Source: Paramecium octaurelia
Lineage: Eukaryota; Ciliophora; Oligohymenophorea; Peniculida; Parameciidae
Direction: 5' to 3'
Assembly: GCA_905182995.1 (NCBI GenBank)
Contig: CAJJDP010000031.1
Span: forward strand, 191,725-255,724
DNA length: 64,000 nucleotides
Below are positions 25,245 to 38,401 of the stretch, in pieces; positions within the stretch are counted from its first letter, which is position 1; each line of letters starts with the position of its first letter. The translations under genes and the position numbers were made by a program. The notes under the pieces were generated by a model. That model was not told the DNA's origin, did no database searches, and worked only from the letters and a program-made list of their open reading frames with translations.

Positions 25245-26142
25245 TCACAAAAATGAGTCTATGAAACACTCATAATCCAATGGATTAAGTGCTGTACTAT
25301 TGTAATCGACATAGGGGTTGGGAGATCCAATTTTAGATTCCTGAAATTGGTCTTCTTTAATTGGTTTGTATTCCCCTAAATATTTGTTGGTTTGTGTTTC
25401 ACTTTTATCTAAAGATATATTAAATAATGATACTTTCTTATCTTAATTCTTCATTTATTGCATGAAGCATTTAGCCGACTTATTTAAATTTTACTTCAAT
25501 GTCGACGCTTTAATTGTAAACAAACTGATTATATTCATAATTTCTTACATGATTTAAGTTCTGCATCTAATCAATTAGATACGAAGATGTTTCTTATAAT
25601 AGTTTCATATCTTCCTTCAACTTATTATTCGTCTCCTTGATATCAATGGCACATTCTTTAAATAAGTTCTGTTCTTCCTTAACTTAAATTGCTATCAAAA
25701 TAACGATAAATTGCATACTTGGTTCTTCCTGAATGGCAGGAGCAATTAGATCCTCCTGATTTCTCCTTTTTATAAATTATAACATCGATCTTTTAAAGTT
25801 AAGAAAATAGAAATACTTCATTCCTTTTCTAAAGCATTTATGCTTAAATATTTATCCTTCATTTGATCGAACTTTCTTGAAATTATATAGATTTAGCTAT
25901 CTATAAAGCATATACAACAACGGAATACCTGACAAAACTTGAATAATTGCTGTGTTTGAAGAAATTTTGTAAAACCTATTTCTCCATTTACTATTGATTA
26001 TATACTATGAAGGCAGTGCCTTGAGCAGTCCAACTGACGATGTTGGCATGCTTTTGTTCCTTAAAAGATATTCAATAGGGTTTACTTCAAGCATTTAATA
26101 GGTTTTCAGTATGAATGTTGGAATGGGAGTTCTAGTGCTCAT
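25245..26142 (-). CDS. HSF: Heat-shock transcription factor (HSF-type DNA-binding domain)
   Basis: Five introns (26, 28, 27, 27, 25 nt) give 254 residues in an exact frame. The DNA-binding domain is clear once spliced: IPTFILKTYQMLEEQKHANI, then VSWTAQGTAFIVYN, then NFFKHSNYSSFVRQLNLYNF, KKVRSNEGQIFKHKCFRKGM and FIKRR. SSFVRQLNLYNFKKV is the family's recognition-helix signature. A coiled-coil trimerisation region follows (Leu/Ile heptads about residues 130-190). Without the introns the domain is scrambled, so gene finders could easily miss it. HSFs bind nGAAn repeats and drive chaperone genes on heat stress. The C-terminal activation region is short. Confidence 0.92.
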
Positions 26143-26293
26143 AAATTGTTAAAATATAATATATTTTTTAGTAAAAATGAATTAATCGATATTTAAATCC
26201 TATCAATTTGATAAAATCTATGTTTTCCACCAGAAATAAATCTCTCCACCAGAATCGGATATTTGCTTATATTTATATATATTTTATAATTTA

Positions 26294-27228
26294 ATGAAGC
26301 CTTTGCTCATATTCATTCTAATCCTCTACATATTATTTATTGTGGCTCTTGAAAGTAATAATAACCAAATTAATTTTATTTTAAAGCCAACGATAAAGCG
26401 AAACCAAAGAAGTCAAAAAAGAATAAAAGCATAAGTGAAATGAAATCGCCAATAACTGTCAGTGGAAGAGCTTGGGCTAGAAAGAATTGTATGTTTGGTG
26501 AAATTTTGAGTAAAGGAGGAATAGAAGTATTTCATGATCAAGAAATAGGCTAAAAATTTAAAAACGAAAAAATTGGAAGCATAGGTTTTGAAAACTAAAT
26601 TGTTAAAAGTTGGAACTCTAAAATCAAAAAAAGAAGGTAGACCTTTGGTTATCAATGGTTCGATATCTGTGTATAAGATGAAAACATAAGAGAAAAAACA
26701 GAAAGTCTTATTATAAGAAAGTTTATAATTTAACTATTCTAGTTTAGTGGGAATTGTTGCATCATCTGGATTTCAATGATTAATCTAATAGTAAATGTGA
26801 AAATTTGAGAGATGGTCATTTCTTTGGGGGCTATTGCGAAAACACAAATTAAACCTTAAGCAAAAAGTTTAACAGTTTACCTTAACATACTCAAATAAAA
26901 GTTGAATTAGCATTACACGTATTTGATTAATGGGAATCAGAATAAATCATCATGAAAGCAGATGAATAAATTAGTATTTAAAATTACAAAACTATTAGTT
27001 TGGAAGAATAAATTTGAAAATACTGCTCATCATAACAATTTCTGTGGAAGTTCTAGGTTTGGAGATCAAATCAACATGTATTGCTAATTTAATATATAGA
27101 TTAGTCCTATTATGAAGATATTTGATCACACTCACAATGAACTGAATTTGTAATTATAAGGCTTAACATCAAAAAGCACTTGTGAAGCCAGTTTTGGAAT
27201 TGATAATCTAGTTATTTATTATAGATGA
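26294..27228 (+). CDS. Secreted surface-type protein of an unnamed ciliate family
   Basis: Four introns (32, 22, 22, 25 nt) give 277 residues in an exact frame. Signal peptide MKPLLIFILILYILFIVALE, then a Lys-rich stretch with KSPITVSGRAWARKNC and tandem ~6-residue beta-type repeats (LEAQVLKTKLLKVGTLKSKK). The last 150 residues form a Cys-containing domain: NSKCENLRDGHFFGGYC, LHVFDQWESEQIIMKADEQI, NNFCGSSRF and CEASFGIDNLVIYYR. I have the impression that this domain recurs in large ciliate surface proteins, but I know no function. Secretion is well supported. Confidence 0.65.
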
Positions 27229-27259
27229 ATGTTGATTTATTATTAATTTTAAATTCAAA

Positions 27260-28182
27260 ATGTCTTAAAGCAGTAAATGTTTCATTTTCATAAACATTAG
27301 ATATTTCCGTAAATGAGAATGGGTGGATTAAATGGTATTGCAATTTAGAAGACCATCACTTTTTTTGTGAGATTGATGAATTTTTTATAGCAGACTAATT
27401 TAATCTTTATGGATTGAAATAGTTGTTTGATCATTTTGAGTAACATCAATTTAAAATACTATATTAGAGAAGCATTATAAATGATTTTATCTCCAAATAC
27501 CCCAACAGATGAAGATTTAGAGGATGATTAGTATTAAATGAAAAATTATAATTAAGATTTTTGGAACTCTATAATGAAGCATCAGAATTATATGGTTTAT
27601 TACATGCTAGATTTATTATTACTCCCTAGGGATTAACATTAATGAAATCCAAATATTTATAAGGCAGATTCGGAGTATGTCCCAGAGTATTGTGTGAGAG
27701 ATAGAATGTGTTGCCAATAGGTTTAAGTCACGACCTAAGAACTTCTCGAGTTAAGGTAATCAACTATTACATAAATAATCAAGATCTTCTGTCCAAGATG
27801 TTAGGATGTTTATTCTCCTAAAAAGTAAATGAGTGATGTGGATGGTTCATTTTTTGGTTCTGTGTTTCCTCACATATTTTTATCTGTATTTTCAGAATTA
27901 AATCCAACTTAACCAGCAAATGAATATGTATCCAAAATATTTGGGTTTAAAGTTCATAAAAAGAAAGGTTCAAAATTTCAAATTCAATAAAATTAAACTG
28001 AGATGTATTATTATGCTGAGGATCACATTAAAAGACTTTCACAAATATCAAATTCGTAATAATAATAATCTTAATAACAAATATAATAATAATCTCAGAA
28101 AAATGACGAGGAAGCAGAAAAAAAATAAAAAGAGGCATTAAATGCCATATAGAAGTTATAGAAATAAAAGTAAAAAAAATGA
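27260..28182 (+). CDS. CSNK2B: Casein kinase II regulatory (beta) subunit, second paralogue
   Basis: Four introns (28, 28, 26, 28 nt) give 270 residues in an exact frame. NENGWIKWYCNLEDHHFFCE, then ALQMILSPNTPTDEDLEDDQ, FLELYNEASELYGLLHARFI, then the zinc finger RFGVCPRVLCERQNVLPIGL and IFCPRCQDVYSPKK, then SVFPHIFLSVF and KIFGFKVHKK. Compared with the copy at 15.1 kb it keeps the FPH motif of animal CK2 beta. Like that copy it has a long Gln/Lys tail (about 70 residues). The two differ at many residues, so they are old paralogues, probably with separate roles or expression. Confidence 0.92.
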
Positions 28183-28203
28183 TTCTGGTATAATTAATTA
28201 TTT

Positions 28204-29087
28204 TCATTGTCCTCTCATTATTATTCTAAAGCTGCTTATTCTATTTCTACAAATCGGACATTTCGAACTTCTTTCCTTCAACCCTTAGCAACAAGCCTAA
28301 CATAAACTCATATGTTTGCATGGTAAAATCAATGTATTAACTTTGTTACTCAAACAAATAACACAATCTTTATCTTAATCCTTTTAACCCCCATAAACAT
28401 CTCTAACACTAAAGGCTTTCCCATTCTTTTGCATCTTAATATCGAGTGTCTATAATTATATTTCATTCTAATTCAACTTGAAAAAACAGTATTAAAATAA
28501 TGCTTTCTCTTAAGTTTCCTAAATAATTATGCAATTTATACCATTTCAATGATCAATGGATACTATCGTTTTTCTTAGTTTGTGTATTCTAAATCTTCTA
28601 GTTTGATCTATCGTATATCAAACTGAAACTAATCAAATTTATATCCTGAAACAGGTTCAAAATAGTAGGTCTTTGATTAATAGGAAGTAATTTTTTAAGT
28701 AATAAATTCATTATTAATAGTTTCAACAGCTAACAAATGAATTTTAAGTGTCACAGGCTCTAAACATTCGAAGACAAATTCTATTTAATAAGTGCTAGCA
28801 TCTATTTGAGTCTGAAATGATATGTATTTTATATATACTAATTTAAAAGAATCCTTTTTGATGTAAGTATTATTTTGTTTTGGAACAACTTTCTTGACTT
28901 CGACATTGTGTTTAAATCTTGCTGGATGTTAATCTTGATTTTGTAGATATTATGGGAAATCCTATACAATTTGTTATGGATTGTTTTAATATAAATCTCG
29001 AAGCACTTATTGATAATTGGGATCATTGGTAAGATGTTGTACACTTTAATGATTAGCAGCATTATTATTATTTTAATTGTTTCCCAT
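28204..29087 (-). CDS. MGRN1/RNF157-type RING E3 ubiquitin ligase
   Basis: 286 residues after one 23-nt intron. It begins MGNNQNNNN, so N-myristoylation is possible, as in the plant LOG2-type relatives. The middle is a beta-rich domain (IDASTYQIEFVFECLEPVTL, YYFEPVSGYKFDQFQFDI) as in MGRN1. The C-terminus has a C3HC4 RING: DCVICLSNKVNTLILPCKHM, SLCQACC, KCPICRNRI. These enzymes ubiquitinate membrane and trafficking proteins. The stop is only 22 bp from the end of the convergent CK2 beta gene. Confidence 0.85.
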
Positions 29088-29120
29088 TTTAATTATAATA
29101 TTTAATACATATTTATGATA

Positions 29121-29795
29121 TCAATCAATAAATCTTTAGCATTCTGGCATCCTTTCTAATTAATGTTTAATATTGTAGAACCCTATCAAATTGCCTAAAA
29201 ATTGATCATCTATTTTTTCTCCTTATCTCAAGCAATACAAACTTTTAAAAATGTTGTCACTTATAGTTAAATGCCAATCTGAACTTACTCTAGAACTTCC
29301 AATTTAATCAAAATTCGAATAATGATTCTCAATCTTAATATTATCTTGAGGATCTAGTTTCTAATTTAAGTAAGGTTGAAATCTCTCAATAAATTAATCC
29401 TCATTTCTTTTCTATTCTAATTTGATTCTTTTCTTTGTTTTCTTATCATTACTTTCCATTTTTATATTATCATAACTAGGAAAATTTTTCTGTAGTTTCT
29501 CGAAGAATTAAAATAGCTTTCTATTAGCCTAACTAACAAATTCTTCTACTTTTGTTTCATCTACTGACCAGGTTGATTCATCATTTCTTTTAAAAACAAC
29601 CGCAGACAAACAACCTTTCACAGTTCTTGTTGCCATTCCTGTAAAATTCTTTCCATTCAACTTTCTCAAAAATGGAAGATAAGGTTCTGTAACATTTATT
29701 AGATTATTAAGTGTGGCATTCCCCTCTTATAACTGAATCGCCTTGATCAAATGGCCTGTCAATGACATTTAATACAATTCATCCTTATTCACCAT
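29121..29795 (-). CDS. Unknown charged protein
   Basis: Uninterrupted 224-residue ORF, 33 bp upstream of the RING-ligase gene on the same strand. MVNKDELYQMSLTGHLIKAI, a helical N-terminal part, a Lys-rich middle (ESNDKKTKKRIKLEQKRNED) that could be a nuclear signal, and a mixed C-terminus (SSDWHLTISDNIFKSLY). No family recognised. Further coding-like codons occur upstream on the minus strand (to about 30,010), so the real start could be earlier. Confidence 0.6.
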
Positions 29796-30842
29796 TTCAT
29801 GCCATTTATTTATATTGAAGGATTTAGCTTACTAAATAGAGTTTCATTAAATATAGTACATGCTTCAGTGTTTCTGAATGATATCTACGCTCATCTTAGC
29901 GTGGCTAGTTTAATCGAATGTTTATTATTTAACTCAATTATAAAGGCTTACTCTGCTGAAAATATTTATGCTATTGATCACATAGATCAGCCTACTTTAT
30001 TATTTTATTAATATACTTCGACTTTAGTTTTTTAATCCATTTAGTCTGTTTATATATAATATTACCCCCTTTTATAAATTAAAATAAAGGGGGATCAAAT
30101 ACTCACTTAAATAGTAATCTCCCCCAAATTCTGTATTAAATAATATATATATAATAGAATTTATTATTGAGATAAAAATGAGCCATCCCTAATTGATATT
30201 TTATAATTTATCAATTAATTTGATGTTCTTCATAACTTTTATTTCATTTAATCTTAAACATATAACTAATATATATAAAATACTAATTATTATCAGTAGT
30301 CACACCTATCATCCTTAGTGAATTTCAAGATGTATGATTTCTGAGAATGAAAATCATTAAGTTTTCTTTATAAGAGGATTAGAATCTAATCAATGCGTTA
30401 GGGTTAGAATTACTTTTGAAAATATTCATTGATATTCTTTCAAATAAAGGAATTACCTTATAGTTACTTAATTAATTTTTGAACTCCTTTTTGTTAAATC
30501 AATTCTTCATTGTTTTAATACAAATGTAACAAGTATTTATTTATGTTATATTTAAACAATGGTATCAAATTAGAATTAAAATGATAATTAAATCATCTTT
30601 AATTATCATTAATTTTCAATGTAAAATGTATAATTTTCATCCTTATAGATTAATTTCTAATTTTCTAATTGTCTATAACTTATAGTATTTGGTTATATCA
30701 ATGTGACAATAAATAAGAGATTAATTTAACAAATAAGGTTTCTAAATTATGATTTATGATTGCTAGCATGACAAGTTTTATTATTCAAATTCTAATACTA
30801 TTTTTTATAATATTTTATTATTATTTCATTATCTTATCTTTC
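29796..30842. other. Long intergenic stretch with a C5/G5 hairpin
   Basis: About 1 kb with little coding signal. A 70-codon plus-strand open frame begins at 29799 (MPFIYIEGFSLLNRV) but is opposite possible minus-strand coding, and I do not trust either. At 30065-30093 CCCCCTTT and AAAGGGGG form an 8-bp stem, odd in such A+T-rich DNA; another CCCCC follows at 30121. The rest holds nothing I can name. Confidence 0.4.
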
Positions 30843-31241
30843 TCAATGACTATCATGATGAATATTAACGATATAAAACGCTGTTTCAATACTTGATACA
30901 AGAAATGCTCTGTCTTTAATTTCGATTCCAAATTCTTTTTCTAAAGCATCATGTATATGAATGCAAGTTGCAACATCAACATAACCAGCAGCATCATTCC
31001 AATTTGTATTAAATGTGATTGGAGTTGATTCCCACTAATTTTATTATATTTTATACTCTTTCTGGATCAATTTTTCTCAATCGTTCTCCAACTACTTTTA
31101 TGATTCTTTTTGCAGTAACTGCTGGCTTTAAAATTAATTCATTATTACATTGTTATAAACTGAACCATTAGGAAAATGATATGAATATATCGGGACTTGA
31201 GTGGATAAATTTTTAGCAAAATTAGATATTAATTTATACAT
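30843..31241 (-). CDS. Acyl-carrier-protein-like mitochondrial protein lacking the phosphopantetheine serine
   Basis: Two introns (23 and 22 nt) give 117 residues in an exact frame. The N-terminus MYKLISNFAKNLSTQVPIYS is basic and Ser/Thr-rich like a mitochondrial presequence. PAVTAKRIIKVVGERLRKID matches helix I of ACP, and ALEKEFGIEIKDRAFL is the very typical helix II/III region. Where ACP has DSLD, this protein has GYVD (AAGYVDVATCIHIHDALE), so the serine that carries phosphopantetheine is missing. It cannot act as a normal acyl carrier. Serine-less ACP-like subunits could serve as structural parts of complex I or other mitochondrial assemblies through LYR proteins; that is inference. Confidence 0.75.
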
Positions 31242-31579
31242 TATTTTATATTATTTAATTTTTGAGTGAAGAATTTTAATAATTTGTATCAAATGAATAT
31301 TATATATAAATATAATTATTGATCATAGCTAATAACACCTAATAATTATACCAATGATTTTAAAATGATTTAATGTATTATTATAATGAATTAGACATTT
31401 ATCATTAATATTTGTTGGTAATTGTGATGGAATAAATAAAAAATAAATGTGATTAACTGCTATATAATTTAGGAATCATGAGAATGAGTAAAGTAAAGAT
31501 GTTGATTGTTAGATGATATTAATTTATTATATGGTGTGTGGTGTATACTTATTATATTTTATGTGATTAATATACGTGA
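31242..31579. other. Intergenic
   Basis: 338 bp between two minus-strand genes; must carry the promoter of the ACP-like gene. A+T-rich with a TG-rich patch near 31530-31550. Nothing else seen. Confidence 0.45.
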
Positions 31580-32035
31580 TCATTATTTCTTAGCTTAAGG
31601 TTTCTTGGTTTAGGGTTTCTTAGTTTCTTTTGTCTATTCTTTAGGTTTTTCTTCTTTAGGTTATTATTTCTTTTCTTTCTTTTCTTCTTTAACTTCTACT
31701 TCAGCATCGTCTTTCAATTTCTTGATTCTCAACATACCTTATTTTGCAGACAATCCAGCAGGAGTGCTAAATGAATAGCAATTATTTAGTACTTGACTTC
31801 CCAAGCTCCACCAGCAATTTGTAAGCCTGTTTAAGTGCATCTCCATATACCAATAGCTTATCTTTTCAATGAATGCTAAAATATAGATAATTTCATTTGA
31901 TACAGCTCCTGTGAAAGTATTGAAATATCTTTGATGTTGAGAGATTTCGAATTTCTTGATAATCTTTCTTAAAGAAGCACCATATCTGGTTCCATATTTT
32001 CCTGTGATTCCAACCTTCTTTGTCTTCTTTGTCAT
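31580..32035 (-). CDS. RPL37A: Ribosomal protein eL43 (RPL37A) with degraded zinc finger
   Basis: Two introns (28 and 26 nt) give 133 residues in an exact frame. [20 protein letters not shown] and [17 protein letters not shown] are almost the animal sequence, and [20 protein letters not shown] matches the GIW..C..C...AGGAW region. The four zinc cysteines of the family at 39, 42, 57 and 60 are here Asn39, Thr42, Cys57 and Thr60, so no normal zinc site can form. After the usual end there is an extra Lys/Glu/Pro-rich tail of about 45 residues. It is a 60S subunit protein near the tRNA exit region. The frame and ribosomal core are intact, so it may be a specialised paralogue or one on the way to loss. 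Confidence 0.85.
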
Positions 32036-32212
32036 TTCAAATAATATTTAAAATCTTTAATTTATTTACTATTTAAATTTATTGTGAATACGCAAACATA
32101 TATGAAAGGAGTGTGCATTGATTGACAGTCATTTATATGTATTCAGAGTATATAAACTCTAATAGTTCAATTAATCATTTATTTTTAAATAATATAGTTA
32201 AATTAATAAACC

Positions 32213-32750
32213 ATGGCTTAATTTAAAAAATAGTAATAAAAGACATAAGCTCCTTAAAAAAAGAAGGTGAAAAGCGAATTGACTGATGACTAAAAGTAAG
32301 AAATTAAAGAGGCATTTGATTTATTTGATACTGATCGTTCTGGAGCTATAGATTGTCATGAAATTAAAGTTATTCTCCGAGCTTTGGGATTCGAAGTAAA
32401 AAAGTAAGAAGTGTAAGCATTGATGAAAGAATATGATCGAGATGAAACTGGTCGTATTGAGTATAGTGATTACATAGAACTAAGTAAACTCAATAATTCA
32501 AATTTTAGTGACTAGAAAGTATTGTGAAAGAGATCCTTAAGATGAAATATTCAGAGCATTTAAACTATTTGACGATGATAACTCAGGAAAGATTACTTTG
32601 AGGAAATTAAAAAAAGTATCAAAAGAATTGGGGGAGAGTTTAAGTGATTAAGAATTGTAAGCTATGATAGATGAATTCGATAAAGATGGCGATGGATAAA
32701 TCAACATTGATGAATTTCTTAGCATCATGAAATAAACAACAATTTATTGA
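32213..32750 (+). CDS. Centrin-like EF-hand protein
   Basis: One 25-nt intron gives 170 residues in an exact frame. A Lys/Gln-rich N-terminal tail leads to [20 protein letters not shown], the classic centrin start. Four EF-hands are visible: [12 protein letters not shown] (good), [12 protein letters not shown] (fair), [12 protein letters not shown] (partly altered at the last position) and DKDGDGQINIDE (good). Centrins form Ca2+-contractile fibres and sit in basal bodies; in Paramecium they also build the infraciliary lattice. Whether this copy is basal-body or lattice type cannot be told here. Confidence 0.9.
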
Positions 32751-32901
32751 ACCAATTAATATATCTTAATTATATATTGAATATATTATTTTTTATAAAT
32801 TAGAATTTAGTTTAGAAATTTATAATTGCTATCAATATTTAAGTTCAATTACACTTATCTAATAATCTTAAATAATTATAAATTATTTGCTTAAATAAAC
32901 T

Positions 32902-35387
32902 TCATTATTCAATTTCTATCTATGATTTGTTTTTATCTACAATATGGCAACCTGTATCAACCAGGAAACGATAATATTTAGTATTTGGATCATTTATTTA
33001 TGATGTAATTGGAATATTCTTAATCTCTTCCAATCTCATCGATCTAATCAATAGAATATTTTATAGTTTCGGATATTTTGATAAACATTTTAATACTTGA
33101 TCTACACATCCTAACGATTATATATATGAATTTATTACTATTTTCTTCAATTTAATCTAAAATTTAAAACAATTTTTTTGAATCATTCTAATTTTATCTA
33201 TTTAAATCATGTTAATCTTGATAATTGTTCTGGTTTTCATGTTGCAAACATAAATTAACAAAATTTTAACATAATTATTCATCTTCAGAAATTAATTCAA
33301 ATACTCTATCTAATTTTAAGCTAGTCTGTAAATAGCATTAAAATAATATATCATATAGTTTATTTTCAATTAAAATATCCTAAAATTCTTCCTTTGAAAT
33401 TTAATTAGAGAATTCATAAATGACTTAAAATTGCAATGGAGATATTTTTCTTTCAAACTCAAACACAATAGAAATGTCTGTTATAATAAACTTAAACAAT
33501 GAAAAAAATGCTATTTATGGTTATTCCTTCAATTTATTTAAGGCTCTTATGATTAATGCTAACCATTCAGGTTCATTCGTCCAAAACTTAGGATATTGTA
33601 TATTATTGATTTCTTTTGCTTCATTAATACCAGAGTAAATAATAGTTAAAATGTTGAACAAATGGTTTTCCTTACCCTCAAGTTTTAAAAGTTATTCAAG
33701 TATTGTATAAAGGTCTTCCAACTTTGAATAAAATTAGTATTCAAATTAAGAGAATAATAACCATTTGTTTAAACAATCTTATATTAATTATTATAAACTA
33801 TTTTCATTTTTACTAATATATTCACCAACACTTAAACAAATTTGAGACCTAATTAGGTTTAATATGATTTATTGATTTTTAACCACTGTTTTTGTGTATT
33901 ATCTCCATTATTCTAGTTTATGTTGGTTTTCTTTCAATTAATTCTCAACAACTAAGTATTTTGAAATGGGAGCTTCCATAAAATCCCAAACAATTTAATT
34001 AATAACTTAACATATCATTTATTCTTAAAATGCCTAAAATTCCAATTTCAAGAATGCTGAATTTTAATTTTAGTGGGTACAGAAATGTTTAAAGCCTTCT
34101 TTTAATAAATTAAAAATGATTTCATTCATGCATCTTCCTTAAAAATGTGTGATTCTATTAAAAATGATAATTCTTATAATTTTACAATTGTTTAGGGGAT
34201 TGTTGCTAATTTTCTCCTGCAATATGTATTTTCCCATTAAAACAGACCTTCAATTGAGACAATCCATTGTTTACTGAAATTCCAGCACCTTATAGATTCC
34301 CTTTAAAAAGTATATTGTTTTTAAGAGAAGTGCATAAGTTATCATGATAATAATTAGTATCCAAAACTGAATATAGGAGGACAAGATCTTAGTCATTCTA
34401 AAAGAAAAAGGAATTAAGTTTCTCTCCATGCAGTTGCAATTCATTCAAATCAGCATAGATTAGTCTATCTAGATTTGAAAAATCAGCCTTTGGGTCTGTT
34501 ATTTCCATCTCCTTAGTAATCAATTTAAGTTAGCTATGTCTTTCGAATTAATCCTTGTTTTCTATGATTGCCAAGAATATCAAATTGATTCCTTTGGAAG
34601 TTTTGTATAAATGAAAATTATTGATAGTCACTTAACAATTCATAGTAGTGACATCGCAAACGAAATTTCGTTGTGATTAGGACTAGAAGAATAGATAGAT
34701 ATGTATACTATTAAATTGTAAGGGTTCAAACTGCATTGGTAAGATTTAATCTAATTTGCTGATGTTTTTTGAAAGATAAGGAGAGTGTCTTCAAAGACTG
34801 AAAACCTGAAAGTAGCCTCTGGGATGTAGAAATCTAAATTATTTTAAAACAGCAAATTGGTGATGAAATTCCCCTTCTTGACCAAAGGTTGATAATTGAA
34901 TCTATTATCTTTATTAGTTAGGTTTAATGTTATTAGATCGAAATGATCAGTAAGAATATATAAATTGAAGTCTTGTTCAAGTATTTGTACTTCTGAGAAT
35001 TATAATTTCCTTCTGACTCTGAAATCATCATTCATATAAAATTTGCAGGTTTTTGGTAATTCTTATACGTCATAGCCAATAATAATATCTTTGAATTAGA
35101 GAGGATAAAATACTATTTCCGATGAGGATCATTTGTTTTTAATCAAATTATTCATTGGCAAACTTGAAAAAGTGAATCTATACTTTGCCACATTGAGTCT
35201 TGCCAAACAATTGGGTGAGATCAATTTCATTAGCCTATTTTAATGAATTGAGAGGTACATCTTGTAATCCATCTTTGTAGAGTGTTAAATCTGAGTCTTT
35301 TTGAACTGCGATCCAATCAAAGTTGCAAAACTAAACATAGCTATCCTATTTAATTTACAGTGTTTCCATTGATCTCTTAAATGGCAT
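32902..35387 (-). CDS. Large protein, beta-rich N-terminus and helical C-terminus, family uncertain
   Basis: Introns of 25, 26, 31 and 28 nt restore one frame of 791 residues with an exact exon sum. Start chosen at MPFKRSMETL (35387). The first ~400 residues alternate short hydrophobic strands with polar turns (YVQFCNFDWIAVQKD, LYKDGLQDVPL, IIIGYDVQELPKTCKFYM), consistent with a beta-propeller. The rest is helical with many Leu/Gln (KWLLFSQFEYQFYSKLEDLY, FWTNEPEWLALIIRALNKL) and ends YYRFLVDTGCHIVDKNKS. This two-part plan occurs in nucleoporins of the Nup133/Nup155 kind and in vesicle-coat or tether proteins; I cannot decide among them. Confidence 0.6.
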
Positions 35388-35573
35388 ATCATTCTAGATT
35401 ATGAAAAATATGTACATCTTCAAATTATTTGATGAGACTGAATTTCATATATTAATTTTATAACACAAATTTTACTTCATTAATAAATGTTATTATCTAA
35501 ATAAAATTATGATGATTTTTAATAATACAACATTCACAAAACAATCAAATAGGAGCAGTTCCAAATAAAATAA

Positions 35574-36710
35574 ATGAAACAAGAAGTTATGAAGACTTCA
35601 CTTGAAGAATAGAGACAAATATAAGAGGAGGCAAAAAGAAGAAATTAGGAATTAAGACAAAAGGAAGACACTGACGAAATTTAGAGAATCTAATTACTCA
35701 ACAAAGAGATGGCTGATCAATAAAAGTAAAAAAAACTATAAACAAAAGAGTCCTTATCTAAAAAATATTCAGAAATTATAGATTAAAGAAACTTAATTGT
35801 GAATTAAAAAGTAAAACAATTTGCTTATATCTATAGAAAAGCGAAGATTTAAACATTGAAAATCAAATTATTGATAGTGCTTAAAAGGCTTTACAAGAAG
35901 AAAGATAAAATCAATTGCAAAAAAGACTTATACAAAAACAAATTTATGATGAATAAATGAAACTTGTAGAAGAAAAAAAGTAGAAAGAGAGATTAAATAG
36001 GGATTAAGAGAGAGTATTATTTTAGGAATATGCCATCAAAGATTAACAAAGGATTATTTAATAAGAAGAAGAATATAAAAAAGTATTCGTTCACACTATT
36101 CATTAGTATTATCAAAGATTAGCTGAAAGAAATGAGCATTTGTAGGATATTTATAGGAAAAATGTAGATGATCCCAAATCCTCTTTAGACTACATCATAA
36201 ATAAATAAGTGAAAGAAAAGTTCGATAGAGAATAAGAGGAAATAAATACTAAAAGATAGAATGATAAACAACTTAAAGATTAATACTTGAACACATTATC
36301 ATTATAATTAAAAGAAAAGGAATAGAGAAGAAAGGATCAAGAAATTCTGTCTACTTAAAATAAATAAGAAATAAGAAAAGCAGCTGAGAGCTTTAATGAT
36401 GAACAATAATAGGAGAGGAGAAAAAAAAGAGATTATCAATCTTAATATTATGATTAATTATCTAGTTTGGTATTAATTACATTCTATCCAAACATAGGGA
36501 AATGGCTAAAATCAATAGGACAAATTGATTGACAATTTAAGTTTACAATAGTCTTAGGTTTATAATCCACTAACAAATCCAAATCCAAATTAAATTCAGA
36601 ATCCCTATATACTGAGACAACTTGGACTTAACAAATAGAATCATCTCTAGTCCCCTCAGCAAAGTTAATCTAAACTGGCTTAGTTAGGATAAAGCAGCCT
36701 GTTCAAATGA
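35574..36710 (+). CDS. Trichohyalin/plectin-homology-like coiled-coil protein
   Basis: Two introns (26 and 28 nt) give 360 residues in an exact frame. Nearly all of residues 1-270 is a single charged helix rich in Glu, Gln, Lys and Arg (EEQRQIQEEAKRRNQELRQK; AIKDQQRIIQQEEEYKKVF), the style of TPH-domain ciliary proteins such as CFAP45, CFAP53 or MNS1. The C-terminus turns Pro/Asn/Gln-rich (NPLTNPNPNQIQNPY). A microtubule inner protein of the axoneme is a reasonable guess, not shown. Confidence 0.7.
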
Positions 36711-36763
36711 GATATATGTTTAGGCGTTATTTTAAAGTTCATTTATATATAATATTAAAATTG

Positions 36764-38300
<1,537 letters not shown>

Positions 38301-38401
38301 ACTATAAAAATTACTTTGAGTTTAATTAATTGAACTAGTTCCTATTTATATAAACCATTTAATTGGGATAATATAGAGTATTCATTTTTAATATATGATT
38401 A

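Noticed and set aside
29799-30011. Plus-strand 70-residue frame MPFIYIEGF...
   Set aside because: No intron, neighbour or family support; lies where minus-strand coding seems to extend.
30390-30420. GGGTTAG-like motif suggesting a telomere repeat
   Set aside because: Only a single imperfect unit; no tandem array of ciliate C4A2/C3A3 type.
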